Assembly (NCBI GenBank): GCA_023614405.1
Contig: CM042688.1
Coordinates: forward strand, 65,086,253 to 65,150,252
From: Avena insularis
Lineage: Eukaryota > Streptophyta > Magnoliopsida > Poales > Poaceae
Direction of reading: 5' to 3'
DNA: 64,000 nucleotides
Shown: positions 45,820 to 56,534 of the stretch, in pieces
Position numbering within the stretch: the first letter of the stretch is position 1
Layout of the letters: each line of letters begins with the position of its first letter
The notes under the pieces: generated by a model
What the model saw: only the letters and a program-made list of their open reading frames with translations
What the model was told of the DNA's origin: nothing
Databases searched by the model: none
Position numbers and translations under genes: made by a program

Positions 45820-47170
45820 TTGCCGTGTATGCCCCGGATAGGGATATAGAGTTCATTATCGAACTAATCCCCGGAACCGGACCTATAGCCCAGAGACCCT
45901 ATACCATGAACCCCTCAGAGTTAGTAGAACTGAAGAAGCAGTTGGATGCCATGTTAGCCACCGGCTTGATTCAGCCAAGTGCATCTCCATGGAGATCACC
46001 AGTGTTATTCGTCGACAAGAAGGATGGAGGCAACCGTCGTGTACGCAGACTACGAAGTTGAATGATGTCACCATCAAGAACAAGTACCTTGCCAAAGATA
46101 GAGGATCTATTTGATCGGTTCGGAGCTCGGTATTCTCAAAGATTGATCTTAGGACTGGTTATCACCAACTTAAGATTCGTGCAACGGATATTCCGAAGAC
46201 CGCCTTTACTACTCGCTATGGTTTATACGAGTATACGGTTATGTCTTTTGGATTAACCAATGCCCCTGCTTATTTCATGAATCTCGTGAATAAGATCTTT
46301 ATGAATTTCCTAGATAAGTTTGTAGTTGTGTTTATCGACGACATCCTTACCTACTCCAAGTCAGAAGAAGAGCATGAGCAACATCTGAGAATCATCCTGG
46401 ACACCCTAAGAGAGCATCAGTTATATGCCAAGTTCAGCAAGTGCGAGTTTTGGCTGAAAGAAGTAGGATTCCTAGGACATATCGTGTCTGCCGGAGGAGT
46501 CTCTATTGATCCCAGCAAGATCAAAGATGTCGAAGAATGGGAAGCCCCAACCAATCAAACCCAAGTGCGTTCATTTCTCGGATTAGCGGGATATTACCGT
46601 AAATTCGTAGAAGGATTCTCGAGCATAGCCCGACCAATGACCCAATTATTGAACAAGGACAAGAAGTTTGAATGGACAGACAAGTGTGAAGCCGCCTGTG
46701 AGCTAAAGAAGAGATTGATATCAGCCCCAATTTTGATCATGCCAGACATCAAGAAGTCGTTTGATGTATATTGTGATGCATCCAAGATTGGTCTAGGATG
46801 TGTATTGATGCAAGAAGGCAAAGTCATCGCGTATTTGTCTCGACAACTGAAGCAGCATGAGCAGAACTATCCGACCCATGATCTTCAGCTAGCAGTTGTG
46901 GTTCTAGCGTTGAAGACATGGCGTCATTATTTGATGGGTAATCGCTGTGAGATTTACTCAGATCATAAGAGCTTGAAGTATATCTTCACCCAGAAGGAGT
47001 TGAATATGAGGCAAAGAAGATGGATAGAGTTAATCAAGGATTATGACCTTGACATTCACTATCACCCCGGCAAAGCCAACGTGGTAGCGGATGCTCTTAG
47101 CAGATTGCCGTGTAGGCTTAACACCATGATCAAAGAGAAGCAACCAAGTTTGTATGAGGAGTTGGAATGG
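45820..47170 (+). pseudogene. Gypsy reverse transcriptase and RNase H, frameshifted
   Basis: The N-terminal part ([21 protein letters not shown] and [17 protein letters not shown]) is followed by frame breaks at about 46045-46250. An open frame from 46241 carries [12 protein letters not shown], the FIDD catalytic motif (46331-46342), [11 protein letters not shown] and [11 protein letters not shown]. RNase H follows ([14 protein letters not shown] ... [14 protein letters not shown]). The RNase H acidic residue in the usual DLELA motif is Gln here (DLQLA, codon 46886-46888). The domain ends with [15 protein letters not shown]. The connection to integrase is missing. Confidence 0.88.
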
Positions 47171-47260
47171 ACAGACAAGAAGTTTGAATGGACAGACAAG
47201 TGTGAAGCCAGTTTCCAGGAGCTGAAGAAGAGATTGATATCAGCCCCAACTTTGAGGCCA
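47160..47260 (+). repeat. Templated filler at the right junction of the Gypsy fragment
   Basis: After EELEW the sequence switches to a second version of the [12 protein letters not shown]...LKKRLISAP segment found at 46663-46730. The junction copy has SFQELK where the local copy has ACELK, so it was not copied from the present local sequence. The repeated 12-base TGGACAGACAAG marks the switch. Confidence 0.7.
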
Positions 47261-47540
47261 AATCCTCCATCGGGGAGTACCACTTTTCTATTAATTATTA
47301 TTTAGCCGGTAGCCAAATTCAAAATCTCTGTCGAGCGGCAAAATCAAACACCAACTTTGAGGCATTTCCCGCCCATCGTTTCAAAAACTTTGAGGCCAAA
47401 TCTCTCACAGGGGAGTACCACTTTTCTATTATTATTATTTGGCCGGTAGCCAAATTCAAAATCTGTGTCGAGCAGCAAAAACACACAATGACTTTGAAGC
47501 ATTTCGCGCCCCTCCATTTCAAAAACTTTTGACTTTAAAA
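47246..47540. repeat. Degenerate tandem repeats, right of the Gypsy fragment
   Basis: Two copies of a roughly 150-bp unit: GAGGCCAAATC...GGGGAGTACCACTTTTCTATTA...GCCGGTAGCCAAATTCAAAATCT...CATTTC-CGCCC...TTTCAAAAACTTT. They continue the array that ends at 38246. Confidence 0.8.
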
Positions 47541-49559
47541 TTCCCATTCTACCCACTGTTCAGACGCCCTATGGGCACACTAAAGTCGGTAGCTTGGGGG
47601 CACGATTGTAATTTTTGTCGGTTCACCTCCATAGTCCCAATTCGTGCAGTTTTCCCGCTGGCCCTCCCAAAATCCTAGGCTTCTCTCTCATGCCCTCACC
47701 TCCACGACCACCGCGCGCACCGCCCGACGGAAATTCCACGGCGACCGGCCCTACCCCATCGGATCTAGTTCACCGGGTCTCTCTGCCACTCCACCAGAGT
47801 TGTGGTCTTGCTAACCGTGCTTATGGCGTCGTCGACCGCCCATGCTCTGCTTCCCTGCCACCGAAAGCTACCCAACCGTACCGGTGTAGCTTCACCATTG
47901 TCCACTAGAAGGGATCTAGTTCAACAAGTTCCATGTCCACCGCTCCAGACCAGCTGCACGAGCGTCGCTGTTGACTGCACCGGCATCGACGGTCTAAGAT
48001 CTGCTTCCCCGATGCTAAGAACCACCGCAACCATAGCACCCTCGGTAACCTGGACGTCACTCGCATGGTACCGATGATGCTTAGATGCCTCTCCGACCAA
48101 GGTAACCAAATCTTCAACCCGTTTTTTGTTTTCTCAGCGGTATAACAGATTCAAGCCTGTCGTAGTGAACTACATTTTTGTAATCGTGCTAGTACATACA
48201 AGTCACTGGGCATGCCTTTTCTTCGTGCTAGTACATACAAGGTCATTAGACATGTTGGTTTGCATTCGCTGCTCTACAAATTTCAAGTCATGCACATGTC
48301 TATTATTTTGCCATGCACATGTTCTTATCTTAGCTGCTCTGTACACCAGTATTTGCCTGCTATTGTGTAGTTCTTGCAAAATTGTAATGTCAGTGGAAAA
48401 TATTAGTGTGGATTCACTGCTCCAGAGTTACTAAATCTATCTGGTTATTCCTGAGATAAGTTCCTGCTAATATTTCTTCCCTAGCATCGTTCTGCTATCC
48501 TATAGTACCCGTTCAAACTCTTTGTACTAGTTCAATTACAATTTTTTTATTGCCATCTGGTTCTTCAAAAGCTGCAACACTGGTTATTTTCTTTTTCTTT
48601 GTGCACAGCCTATAGGTCCACCAGCGATGCCATTATATATTTTTTGTATCTGGTGCTAGTTCGTCCTAATCAACGGCATAATTATTCTTTACTGTATATC
48701 TCATTCGTGTTTTTCATTCCTACTCGACAAGTTCTGGTATGATGCGATTATAATTTCTATATGGTTCATTCTTATCTATGACAATAACTGCATGCCATTG
48801 TATAGCTCACCGCAAATTCCGAGTCACCCAACTTCTCTTGCATTCTAGGAGATACCACTGCTTCCATATATATTTGCTGAAATGACATGGCTAGTTTATA
48901 TTTGCTGAAATTATAAGAAACACTTTGTTTGATTGCTCATTTCATTGTAGGCACAATTGTCTAATGATTGTTTGTCCTGTTTTATGGGTTCACAAGCCAC
49001 GACATTATATCTCGTATCTGGTTCTCGTTCGTCCTAGTCAATGACATAACTATCCTCTACTATACAGTTCATTCATGGTTTGCATTCCTGCTCTACAAGT
49101 TCATATTATGCAGTTATAATTCCTATCTGGTTCATTCTTAGCTATGAGTAGTTTGTCTTGTTTGTTGTATTAACTTGTTTTTACTTAGTTTCAGATTATA
49201 ATTATTGCTATTGCCACCAAAGAGGGGGCTGCAAGATCATGTCTCAAGGTGGTTTTCCAATGTAGCTATCACACTCAAAGGGAGATGTAGTTGATGGACT
49301 GAGAAAGCAAATTCAGGACTCTGTTATTAACTTGATTGGCAACTGAAATGCTGAATTTTCTTTTCCTTTTGTTGATATTATGTAATATTTTTAAGAAGTT
49401 TACAGCTGATGTAATATCTAGATAACTTGCATAGGCCATGTAGGCATTTAGGTGACGTCGTGCACGCATGGCGGTAGGCAGTACCATAATTGCGCCAGCC
49501 AAGTCGATCAGGTAACAATATAGGGCTTTGTTATTTGCCCTTTTTGTATTAGGCCTACC
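47541..49559 (+). other. CACTA-like interior, no supported gene
   Basis: A GC-rich segment (47640-48110) of Ser/Thr/Pro-rich overlapping frames ends at AAGGTAACC, a possible splice donor. AT-rich intron-like sequence follows, with loosely repeated phrases such as TGCTAGTACATACAAG (48188, 48228) and GTTCATTC-TA-CTATGA (48760, 49130). It may be leader exon and intron of a transposon gene. Nothing is firm. Confidence 0.4.
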
Positions 49560-50300
49560 ATGAACAGTAAAATATGCTAGCTAATTATACTCCTTTTATG
49601 ATATTTGCATGGGCTTCATAAAGGCCGAAACTATAGGTGTCTGTGAACATAATGGGCCTACCCTCAGGTGGCATCTAGTAACAGTAAGATGCTAGAACAG
49701 TAACAGGCCAAAACAGAATAAAGCCAAAACAGAATAGGCGTAACACCGAGCCAAAACAGCGGCAACCCAAAGACAAAGAACGGGCCGTAACAAGAATAAA
49801 CCAGGAAAGTGGTAGGCCAGAACAGTAATGGACCAGAACAGTAACAAGCTAGAATAGTAGTAGGCCAAAAAAATTACCAGACAGGAACAGTAACAGGCCG
49901 AACATATTGCTAGCCGTAATGCAGACTGCATCAGATTGTAGGCCGCCAAAGGTCCGAAAAAGTTGACAGACGGTATAGTAAAAGGCCAGAACAGTATCGG
50001 ACCTTCTCAAAGGTGGTTCGTTAGTAGGCGGTCTAGGACGAGCTGTGAGAACAGTGATAGGCCGACCATAGGCCGACCATAGGCCTTAACAGTATCGGGC
50101 GACTTGACGCAGGTTGTTAACGGGCCGCACAGTATTCGAATAATGTGGGCTTCTATAGGCTGAAATAGTAACAGGCCTGAAATTCACGGGCCGCAGCTGG
50201 CTGCCTCTTTTGGACTCATTTCAAACGGTGCCGGATGAAACAATAATGGGTCGTCTTCTTATTGGGCTCACTTCATGGACCGGCCCACTTAATATTTAGC
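49560..50300. repeat. CACTA subterminal repeat array
   Basis: About ten occurrences of ACAGTA(A/T) coupled with (A)GGCC(A/G)(A/G)AACAG in loosely spaced 15-30-bp steps (for example 49681, 49700, 49822, 49837, 49887, 49993, 50090, 50170). Short motifs repeated near one terminus are typical of the transposase-binding subterminal regions of CACTA elements. Confidence 0.7.
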
Positions 50301-50604
50301 AGGCTTTGGCTAGGCCTGACTTCTGCCACAGTTTCTATGACTGTTATCGGCGGTAACCGACCGTTAATGGCGGTTGCCACGTAGAGAGGTTTGCATGATG
50401 CCGGCAGTCCATGCAGCTGGTGGAACAGATCTACGACGGAACAATTTTTCGTGGCTGAAGGGTTCAATCTTCCATGGTCCAAAAAATCCATGGTAGATTC
50501 TTTTGTGACGGGGCTTTTACCACAAAGGTTATCCATCATAGCAGACTTTTTAACCACGAAAAATGGGCCTTCAACCACGAAAATTGTCCGTTGTAAAATC
50601 CAAC

Positions 50605-50617
50605 TTTTCTTGTAGTG
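50605..50617 (-). mobile_element. CACTA element terminus
   Basis: CACTACAAGAAAA read on the minus strand, the common outer end of plant CACTA elements. It is followed inward by TTTTCGTGGT/ACCACGAAAA motifs and the subterminal array. The flanking triplet is TAT. A matching opposite end with TAT could not be found in the window. The element body would extend left from here and probably includes the Transposase_24-like gene. Confidence 0.6.
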
Positions 50618-51930
50618 TATGTCTTTCATCATGATATGTATGGAGAGAGCTCCATAAAAAGTTGTTCACTACATGACTCATGAGCAGTCGCTTCTCGAAT
50701 CAGGTATCGAGGTCATCTCTAAATAACCATTGTGATGCATGTGAATCACTCCTACAGACCACCAGAATTAAGGATTTACGCATGGATATCATAATGAGCT
50801 TAGTGAGTCTCTCTTAATTCCCCCTTTTGACCGTGCAGGTTATAAGCTAATGCTTCTAGTCACAAAAGTAGCACTAGACATACTCCCATACATGTCCAAA
50901 GGGTATCTCCCTCTCTTTAGTCCTGAAGGCAAATGACATGTGGCAAACTTCACAAAATATCTAAAGAGAGAGATCTAACACAATATCATAAATCAATATA
51001 TCAAAGACCAAAGTTATAGATCATATTTATTTCAATGCATAATAATACTAGGGTTTCACCATCTCTCCCCAAGAACAAGGCAACTACCCATACATGAAGG
51101 GGGTTAACATCATGAAAATAACATGGATGATATATCAAGGTACAATTGAATACAAATGCAAATCCACAATAGAGTTTGGATTGAAACAAAGTAGACAAAG
51201 GGGATCGATATTGGAGACGTTGTTGATGAAGATGCTGAATCTTCCTCTTGAGTGGTGTGGTGGTGGAGATATTGTGTGCAATGACTATGGAGGTTGTGGA
51301 GCAGCAGGGCTCTGCCCCTATGGCGTGTGTGGATTCTCCCCCGGGTGTCTAGGGCCCCCCTCTTTAAATAGGCATTTTAGAGGTCGGTTTTGCAAACCGA
51401 CAGAGCTCGGGGCCGAATATGCCCATCAGACCTTCACAAATGTTGTTTTGTTTGATGAAACGGAGCCGACGAAGAGTGGTATGACTGTACGGTATGGACG
51501 GGCTCCACCCATACCACAAGTCGTTAAACCCTCAGAAATCTGTGATGTATTGGCCGCCATTTCTTCATACGGACTCCGATTGAGGTGATTGGACGAGAGC
51601 TACAACGCCATAGTCTTGGATTAGCAATATGAGATGACGGAAAATATGACTTTTCCACATCTCATATGGATAAGTCGGATGCCTGTAACCTCTCCATATT
51701 GAATCCTCTTGGCTCCTTTTATCCATGATTATCCATAGCACCTACACACAAGTAAAAGACAAGGAGTTATAAAATCCTACTAAAACTACTAGTTGTGCAA
51801 AGTCCATATGGAAATAAATGAGAACTAGTAAACATGCATAATAGGCATATTTGCAGCTAGATATAGCATGTGATGAGTGACAACATGAAGAATTTGTATG
51901 CTTAAATATGCATCATATTTGCACTCATCA
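50618..51930 (-). repeat. E4 3' LTR, truncated by the CACTA end
   Basis: The boundary at 51930 is defined by TGATGAGTGCAAATATG (minus strand) next to the polypurine-like tract. It contains a TATA-like TATTTAAA (51370-51363). A stretch at 51485-51545 (GTACGG...GGACGGG...CGTTAAACCCTC) resembles repeats in the E4 interior at 53620-53975. Confidence 0.6.
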
Positions 51931-54618
51931 ACATCCCTAAGCTAAACATTGCTCGTCCTCAAGTAAGAGATTTTATAAAAAATAATGATATATCTAGCTT
52001 ACCATAAAAGATCGATGCCTTATATCCTTATTTTCCCTACAAGATCAAAGTAAGATAGAACATATTCATACAAGGCAACACAAGCTCAGTTATGTCAATC
52101 CATAAAAGATCAATTACAAACTCAATGCTCCATATCAAAAGTAAATCTAGCTTGAAAGCAAACATGTGATCCTCCTATTACGCCTTTATATTTTGTATCC
52201 TCACTTTTGTAAAGTAGAAGCTTAGAAATTAAGAGTGAGAGATCATGTCACAAGAAGCATAAGATTAGAGTATCTCATTAGAACACCCACATCATTAGAT
52301 CAAGTCTATCAAACACCACTATTCCATTCATTGTCTTTCAAGAAAATTCATGTAGTAGTAACGAGACCATGCCAAAGACTGGTTTGTGTGAATCTTTATT
52401 TATTTCAAAGATAGTTTTCAACAAGGATCATTGAGTAATCTTTAAAGCAACAGTTTGGACATCCTTTAATAGTACCAATACTTTTTACCATTACGGTAAC
52501 ACGTGTTACCCATGTCGTCAACTCATAGACCAAAATTAGGGGTTGTACCATTGATCGTTCGTAGGCCGGCGGAGTTGTTGGCATCCAAAGGCGTGCATCA
52601 AAAATATGTAAATAAGCTTCAAACAGTATCACATTTTGACCCACAAAGTTTTAGCTTTGGATTGTATCTCAATCACCGCTAAACTTCATTTCAATCGAAC
52701 AACTCCTTTCAAGAGTGCCATCAAGTCTATCAATAAATCTATGGGGCTGGGTATCTATAAGGCTAGACTCTTAAGAAAATTAAACATCACCCGAGAAATT
52801 ATTAGAGGCTTCATCAATATACTTTTAATCATGTCAACTGTAGAAATCAAGGCAATGTATTATAGAGGATCACAATATTCTTCTCAAAGTTGGATAAAGC
52901 TTTTAGCATAGTGCATCAAAGCTCTAACTCAACTCTTATGTATTCTAACAAAAGCAAGTGCATCCCTTATATAAATATGAAATGTATCTTACCTAGGAAA
53001 GCATTCAAAAGCAGCAAGAAACATGTTTGCACAAAAAATTCATTGAACAAGAACATTGCATAAAACTCTACACATGTAGAAGTAACTTCCCCAAGCTAGA
53101 ACTTTTACAAGAACCAAACTTGAAAAGATTACCACAAGAAAGGATAAAATGCAGTTATCAAAAGAGAGTGTGAGAAGTGGTTACCTCCCCAAGATTGAAT
53201 AAAGCAAGGGTGACACACTTATGAATAACCTCACTTTTGATGGAAATGGACCTTTGCTTCAACGAATACTTACTTTTTGAAGCGTTGAGTTGAAACAACC
53301 AAGTGGCTTATGCAAGTATTTGCATGGTTGGCACAAACCATGCACGTCATCACACAAGGTTTAAGTCCATGCGAACATAACAAATGAAGTAAAAGCAAAT
53401 GATTCGGTATACGAAGGGAGTTTGTTCACCCAACTGTGAAAAGAAAAATACAAGAAACATGAAACACTACAGAGAAGTATAGGCTAGGGAGTTTCGAAGA
53501 TAGGTAAAAGAAAATGAAATACAATGGAACACGTAGAAAGTAACCCACTGACCCGAGGTTGTCAAAATAAAAAGATTGGGGGGGGGGGGTATAACCTTTT
53601 TGTACCAATCCCCGCCCTTTCTATACGGTGCTGCTCCTTGGTACGGGCGTGTGGTACGGGCATGTGACCGTACTGCACCTCATCTTCTCCTTATTTTCCT
53701 TTTTTTGAATCCCGTCGAAGTTGGTACGAACGGGTAGTGCAAGCGGATGCACCCGTACAGGTGGTCATTAAACCCTCTGGAAAGTCTTCATAGCTTTTGC
53801 GTCTTGTAGCAAGATCGGTACGGGAAGGTGGTACAGATGCGTCCCACTATACCGATGCTTGTTAAGCTTGCAGTAACTTTATTGAAAAAAATCTGCTTCT
53901 TCCAACGTGTTACATGGGTTGTACGGGCACGCGATACGTACGAATCATCCCATACAACTGCTCGTTAAACTCACTGTAAGATCCGGAACAATTTATTTTC
54001 TCCGAAATTTTTATTATAGACCTGAAATGTTAGTCTAGCATCCAAACAAAACATACATATATTTTTGTTAAGAAGATTTAACCAAGATAAGCAACACATG
54101 ATTAGAGCAACAAACAATTCTACCTTTCTAAAATAGTCCCAAGCTAACTCTAATAGGAAATCATGCATATATACAAGTGTTAATGCAACATGAATGCAAC
54201 TAGACTCAAAACACAAAATTAAGAAAGATACCTAAAAACTTCCGGGTTGCCTCCCAGGAAGTGCTTTCTTTAAGTCCATAAAGCCAGACTTAGATGCTCT
54301 ATTAAATGATCCACCTGGATCCTAGGGGATATCAATTCGAGGTGTAATGGTACTTACCTCCAGCAAAGGGTTGGAGCATATCATAGTAGAGTATGGTCGA
54401 AGTCGTACCCTCTTGCGGTGCATCTACATATTGTAGATGAATAGGTTCTCGCTTCCAAGCGAGCATGGATGCACCAAGTGTAGTGAGCATGCTTTCTTAC
54501 GCAGCTGCAACAAAAGGATTAGAGGTTGAAATATAATTATTAAACTTTTACCTTAGTTACCATTGTAGGGGAATACCTAATAGTATTCTTCCTTTGTAAC
54601 AGGGAGTAAATCAGGTCC
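51931..54618 (-). other. E4 interior, non-coding 3' region
   Basis: Begins with the minus-strand tract TTAGCTTAGGGATGT. No gene is supported. Notable features are a G-run (53579-53590) and three degenerate copies of a roughly 100-bp repeat (53620-53975) built from GTACGGG, GTGGTAC and (C/T)TCGTTAAAC-like phrases. Near 54240 there is the phrase GGGTTGCCTCCCAGGAAGTGC, common downstream of Athila-like coding regions. Confidence 0.45.
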
Positions 54619-54932
54619 CTACATATTAGCATCGAAAGATTCATAGCAAGGTTCTATCTCTAGTTCACCATTAGTAAAGCTCTCCCCATGAGTGTCTAGG
54701 CACAGGGAGTCCACAGATAAATTATAATCAATTTTAGTAGTACAAGAATCATTACTGGAGAGAGAGGCATCATTATCAAACAAAGTATTTGTAGCGTGCC
54801 AATCTTTGTCAACCTCGCCTTTTTGTTGTTCCTCCTCTTTATCTTGTGGTTGCTGCAAATGGTTATCTTCGGGTACTACGGATTTAAACCGCTCCTTACT
54901 CTCTACCACAAGTGGATTACCACTAAGACGTT
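54619..54932 (-). pseudogene. E4 coding region, C-terminal part
   Basis: Open minus-strand frame from the E3 insertion point: RLSGNPLVVESKERFKSV, a Gln/Glu-rich stretch, then an acidic tail with CLDTHGESF and a stop at 54619. With E3 and one target copy removed it is in the same frame as the segment ending at 62677, apart from one TAA. Unrecognised; probably a gag-like or accessory protein of this non-autonomous element. Confidence 0.45.
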
Positions 54933-56421
54933 TGATACGTCCATTTTGCATCACTATTCTATGTCTTAATTCACTATTATTCCTTGATATATTTCATATT
55001 GAGAGGTGATACTTATGTTATTTCATCTGTTTTTGCATGGTTGATAACTTTTGGAGCATGGACCGCTGCAGTCAGGATTCTGATTGAAAAGGTGTTGTTT
55101 GGAGGCAAAATTTGCGAAGATCAGAAAATCCGGGAAAATATACGGAAAATCCTATTTTTCCAGAAGACTAAGGATGCCAGAAGACGGAGTGGAGATGGGC
55201 TACAGGGGGCCCACACCACCTCGGCGGGCAGCCTAGGTCAGCGCCAGAGGTGGTGTGGCCGCCTGGCCCACCTCGCTCTCTCTGGCATATATTATCCTCC
55301 GAAACCCTAAGACTCGGGAGCGACCACAGAAGATTCTCCGCCTCTTACGGGCGGAAAACACCGAGAGAAAGATCTCTCCGGCAGATATTTCTGCCGGGGA
55401 ATTCTTCCTGGAGAGGGAGATCGCCATCAACACCACCATCAAGCTGGACTTCATCGGGATCATCATCATCACCACCATCATCATCACCATCAGCACCCTC
55501 ATCACCATCTCCATATTGCTGTAACAATTGAGTTGAATCTTGCATTAGTTCATAGGGGAAACTTTCCCTTTGTTGATTACTCTTTGTAGTTGATGCTATT
55601 GAGTGAACCATTGAATTATTGTTTATGTTCAGATTGTTATACATCATTATTCCATCTCTGATCATGATCCATATGATGTCTTGTGAGTAGTTCGTTTTGT
55701 TCTTGAGGACATGGGAGAAGTCATGTTGTTAGTAGTGGAGTTGTGTTGAGGAAGATTCAATAGTTTGATATTTAAGTTGTGGTGTACTTCTTCTAGTGGT
55801 GTCATGTGAACATCGACTACATGACACTTCACCTATATGGGCCTAGGGGAATGCATTGTGTATTTGGCTACTAATCGTAGGGGTTGCCGGAGTGACAGAA
55901 ACCTGAACCCCCGTTAGGAAACCATTGCACAAGGGACGTAAGGGTCTTAGAGTTTAAAGCTGTGGTTAGGTCTCAACCTTAATTAGTTTCTTGTACTTAC
56001 GGATGTTTCCAAGGGGTATAATCACAAGTATGTATTAGTCTTGGATGGGGCTGTACATTAGCACATGTTCACCCACACAACACTTAGCAAGCTAGAGAAG
56101 ATTAATCAACTATATGAAGCGAAAGCACTTGACAGTCTTCCCATGTGTCCTCGAGAACGTTTGGTCATCTTAAGTAATACAACCGGCTTGTCCTTTGCTT
56201 CATAAAGGATTGGGCCACTTGCTGCATTTATTCCTACTGTCTTTTATTTACTCGTACTTTGTTTACTTGCTTTATCAAAAAAACCTAAAAATCCGTTTGC
56301 TAAGTATTTGCAGAGAATTCCTGATCCATACCACTAGCCAGCACCTTCTGCTCCTCGTTGGGTTCGACACTCTTACTTATTGAAAATACTGCGATACACC
56401 CCCTATACTTGTGGGTCATCA
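54933..56421 (+). repeat. E3 5' LTR
   Basis: Starts TGATACGTCCATTTTGC, ends GGGTCATCA. The palindrome (about 55210-55258) and the following 200 bp differ from the 3' LTR by many one-base indels in short runs, whereas the rest is nearly identical. TATA-like CATATATTA at 55286-55294. ATC microsatellite 55455-55515. Confidence 0.92.
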
Positions 56422-56432
56422 AGACTATTTTC

Positions 56433-56450
56433 TGGCGCCGTTGCCAGGGA
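56433..56450 (+). promoter_or_regulatory. E3 primer binding site, tRNA-Asp-like
   Basis: TGGCGCCGTTGCCAGGGA, 11 bases inside the LTR. It differs at one position from the complement of the plant tRNA-Asp 3' end. Confidence 0.85.
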
Positions 56451-56534
56451 GTGAAGCGCTATTGGAGACTGGAACTGGTAAAGGAAACTTCTACTGTGAG
56501 TATGTTTACTTCTGTTAGTTGCTTTATTCTCGTT

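Larger units (their letters stand above)
38247..47245 (+). mobile_element. Circularly permuted chromovirus (Gypsy, Tekay/Del-like) fragment with one LTR
   Basis: The order is integrase C-terminus and chromodomain (38250-39007), polypurine tract, one LTR (39055-42948), tRNA-iMet primer site (42952), leader ORF (43180-43950), gag (44199-45330), protease (45368-45712), reverse transcriptase and RNase H (45820-47170). Neither border is an LTR end. The flanks join into one continuous repeat (GTTTCAAAAA / ACTTTGAGGCC) sharing only AA, with no 5-bp duplication. The integrase zinc finger and catalytic core are missing. This arrangement fits capture of a linearised one-LTR circle, or two tandem elements trimmed on both sides. 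Confidence 0.75.

Noticed and set aside
52636..52911. 91-codon plus-strand frame in the E4 interior
   Set aside because: It lies antisense to the element, has no motif, and sits in sequence of non-coding composition.
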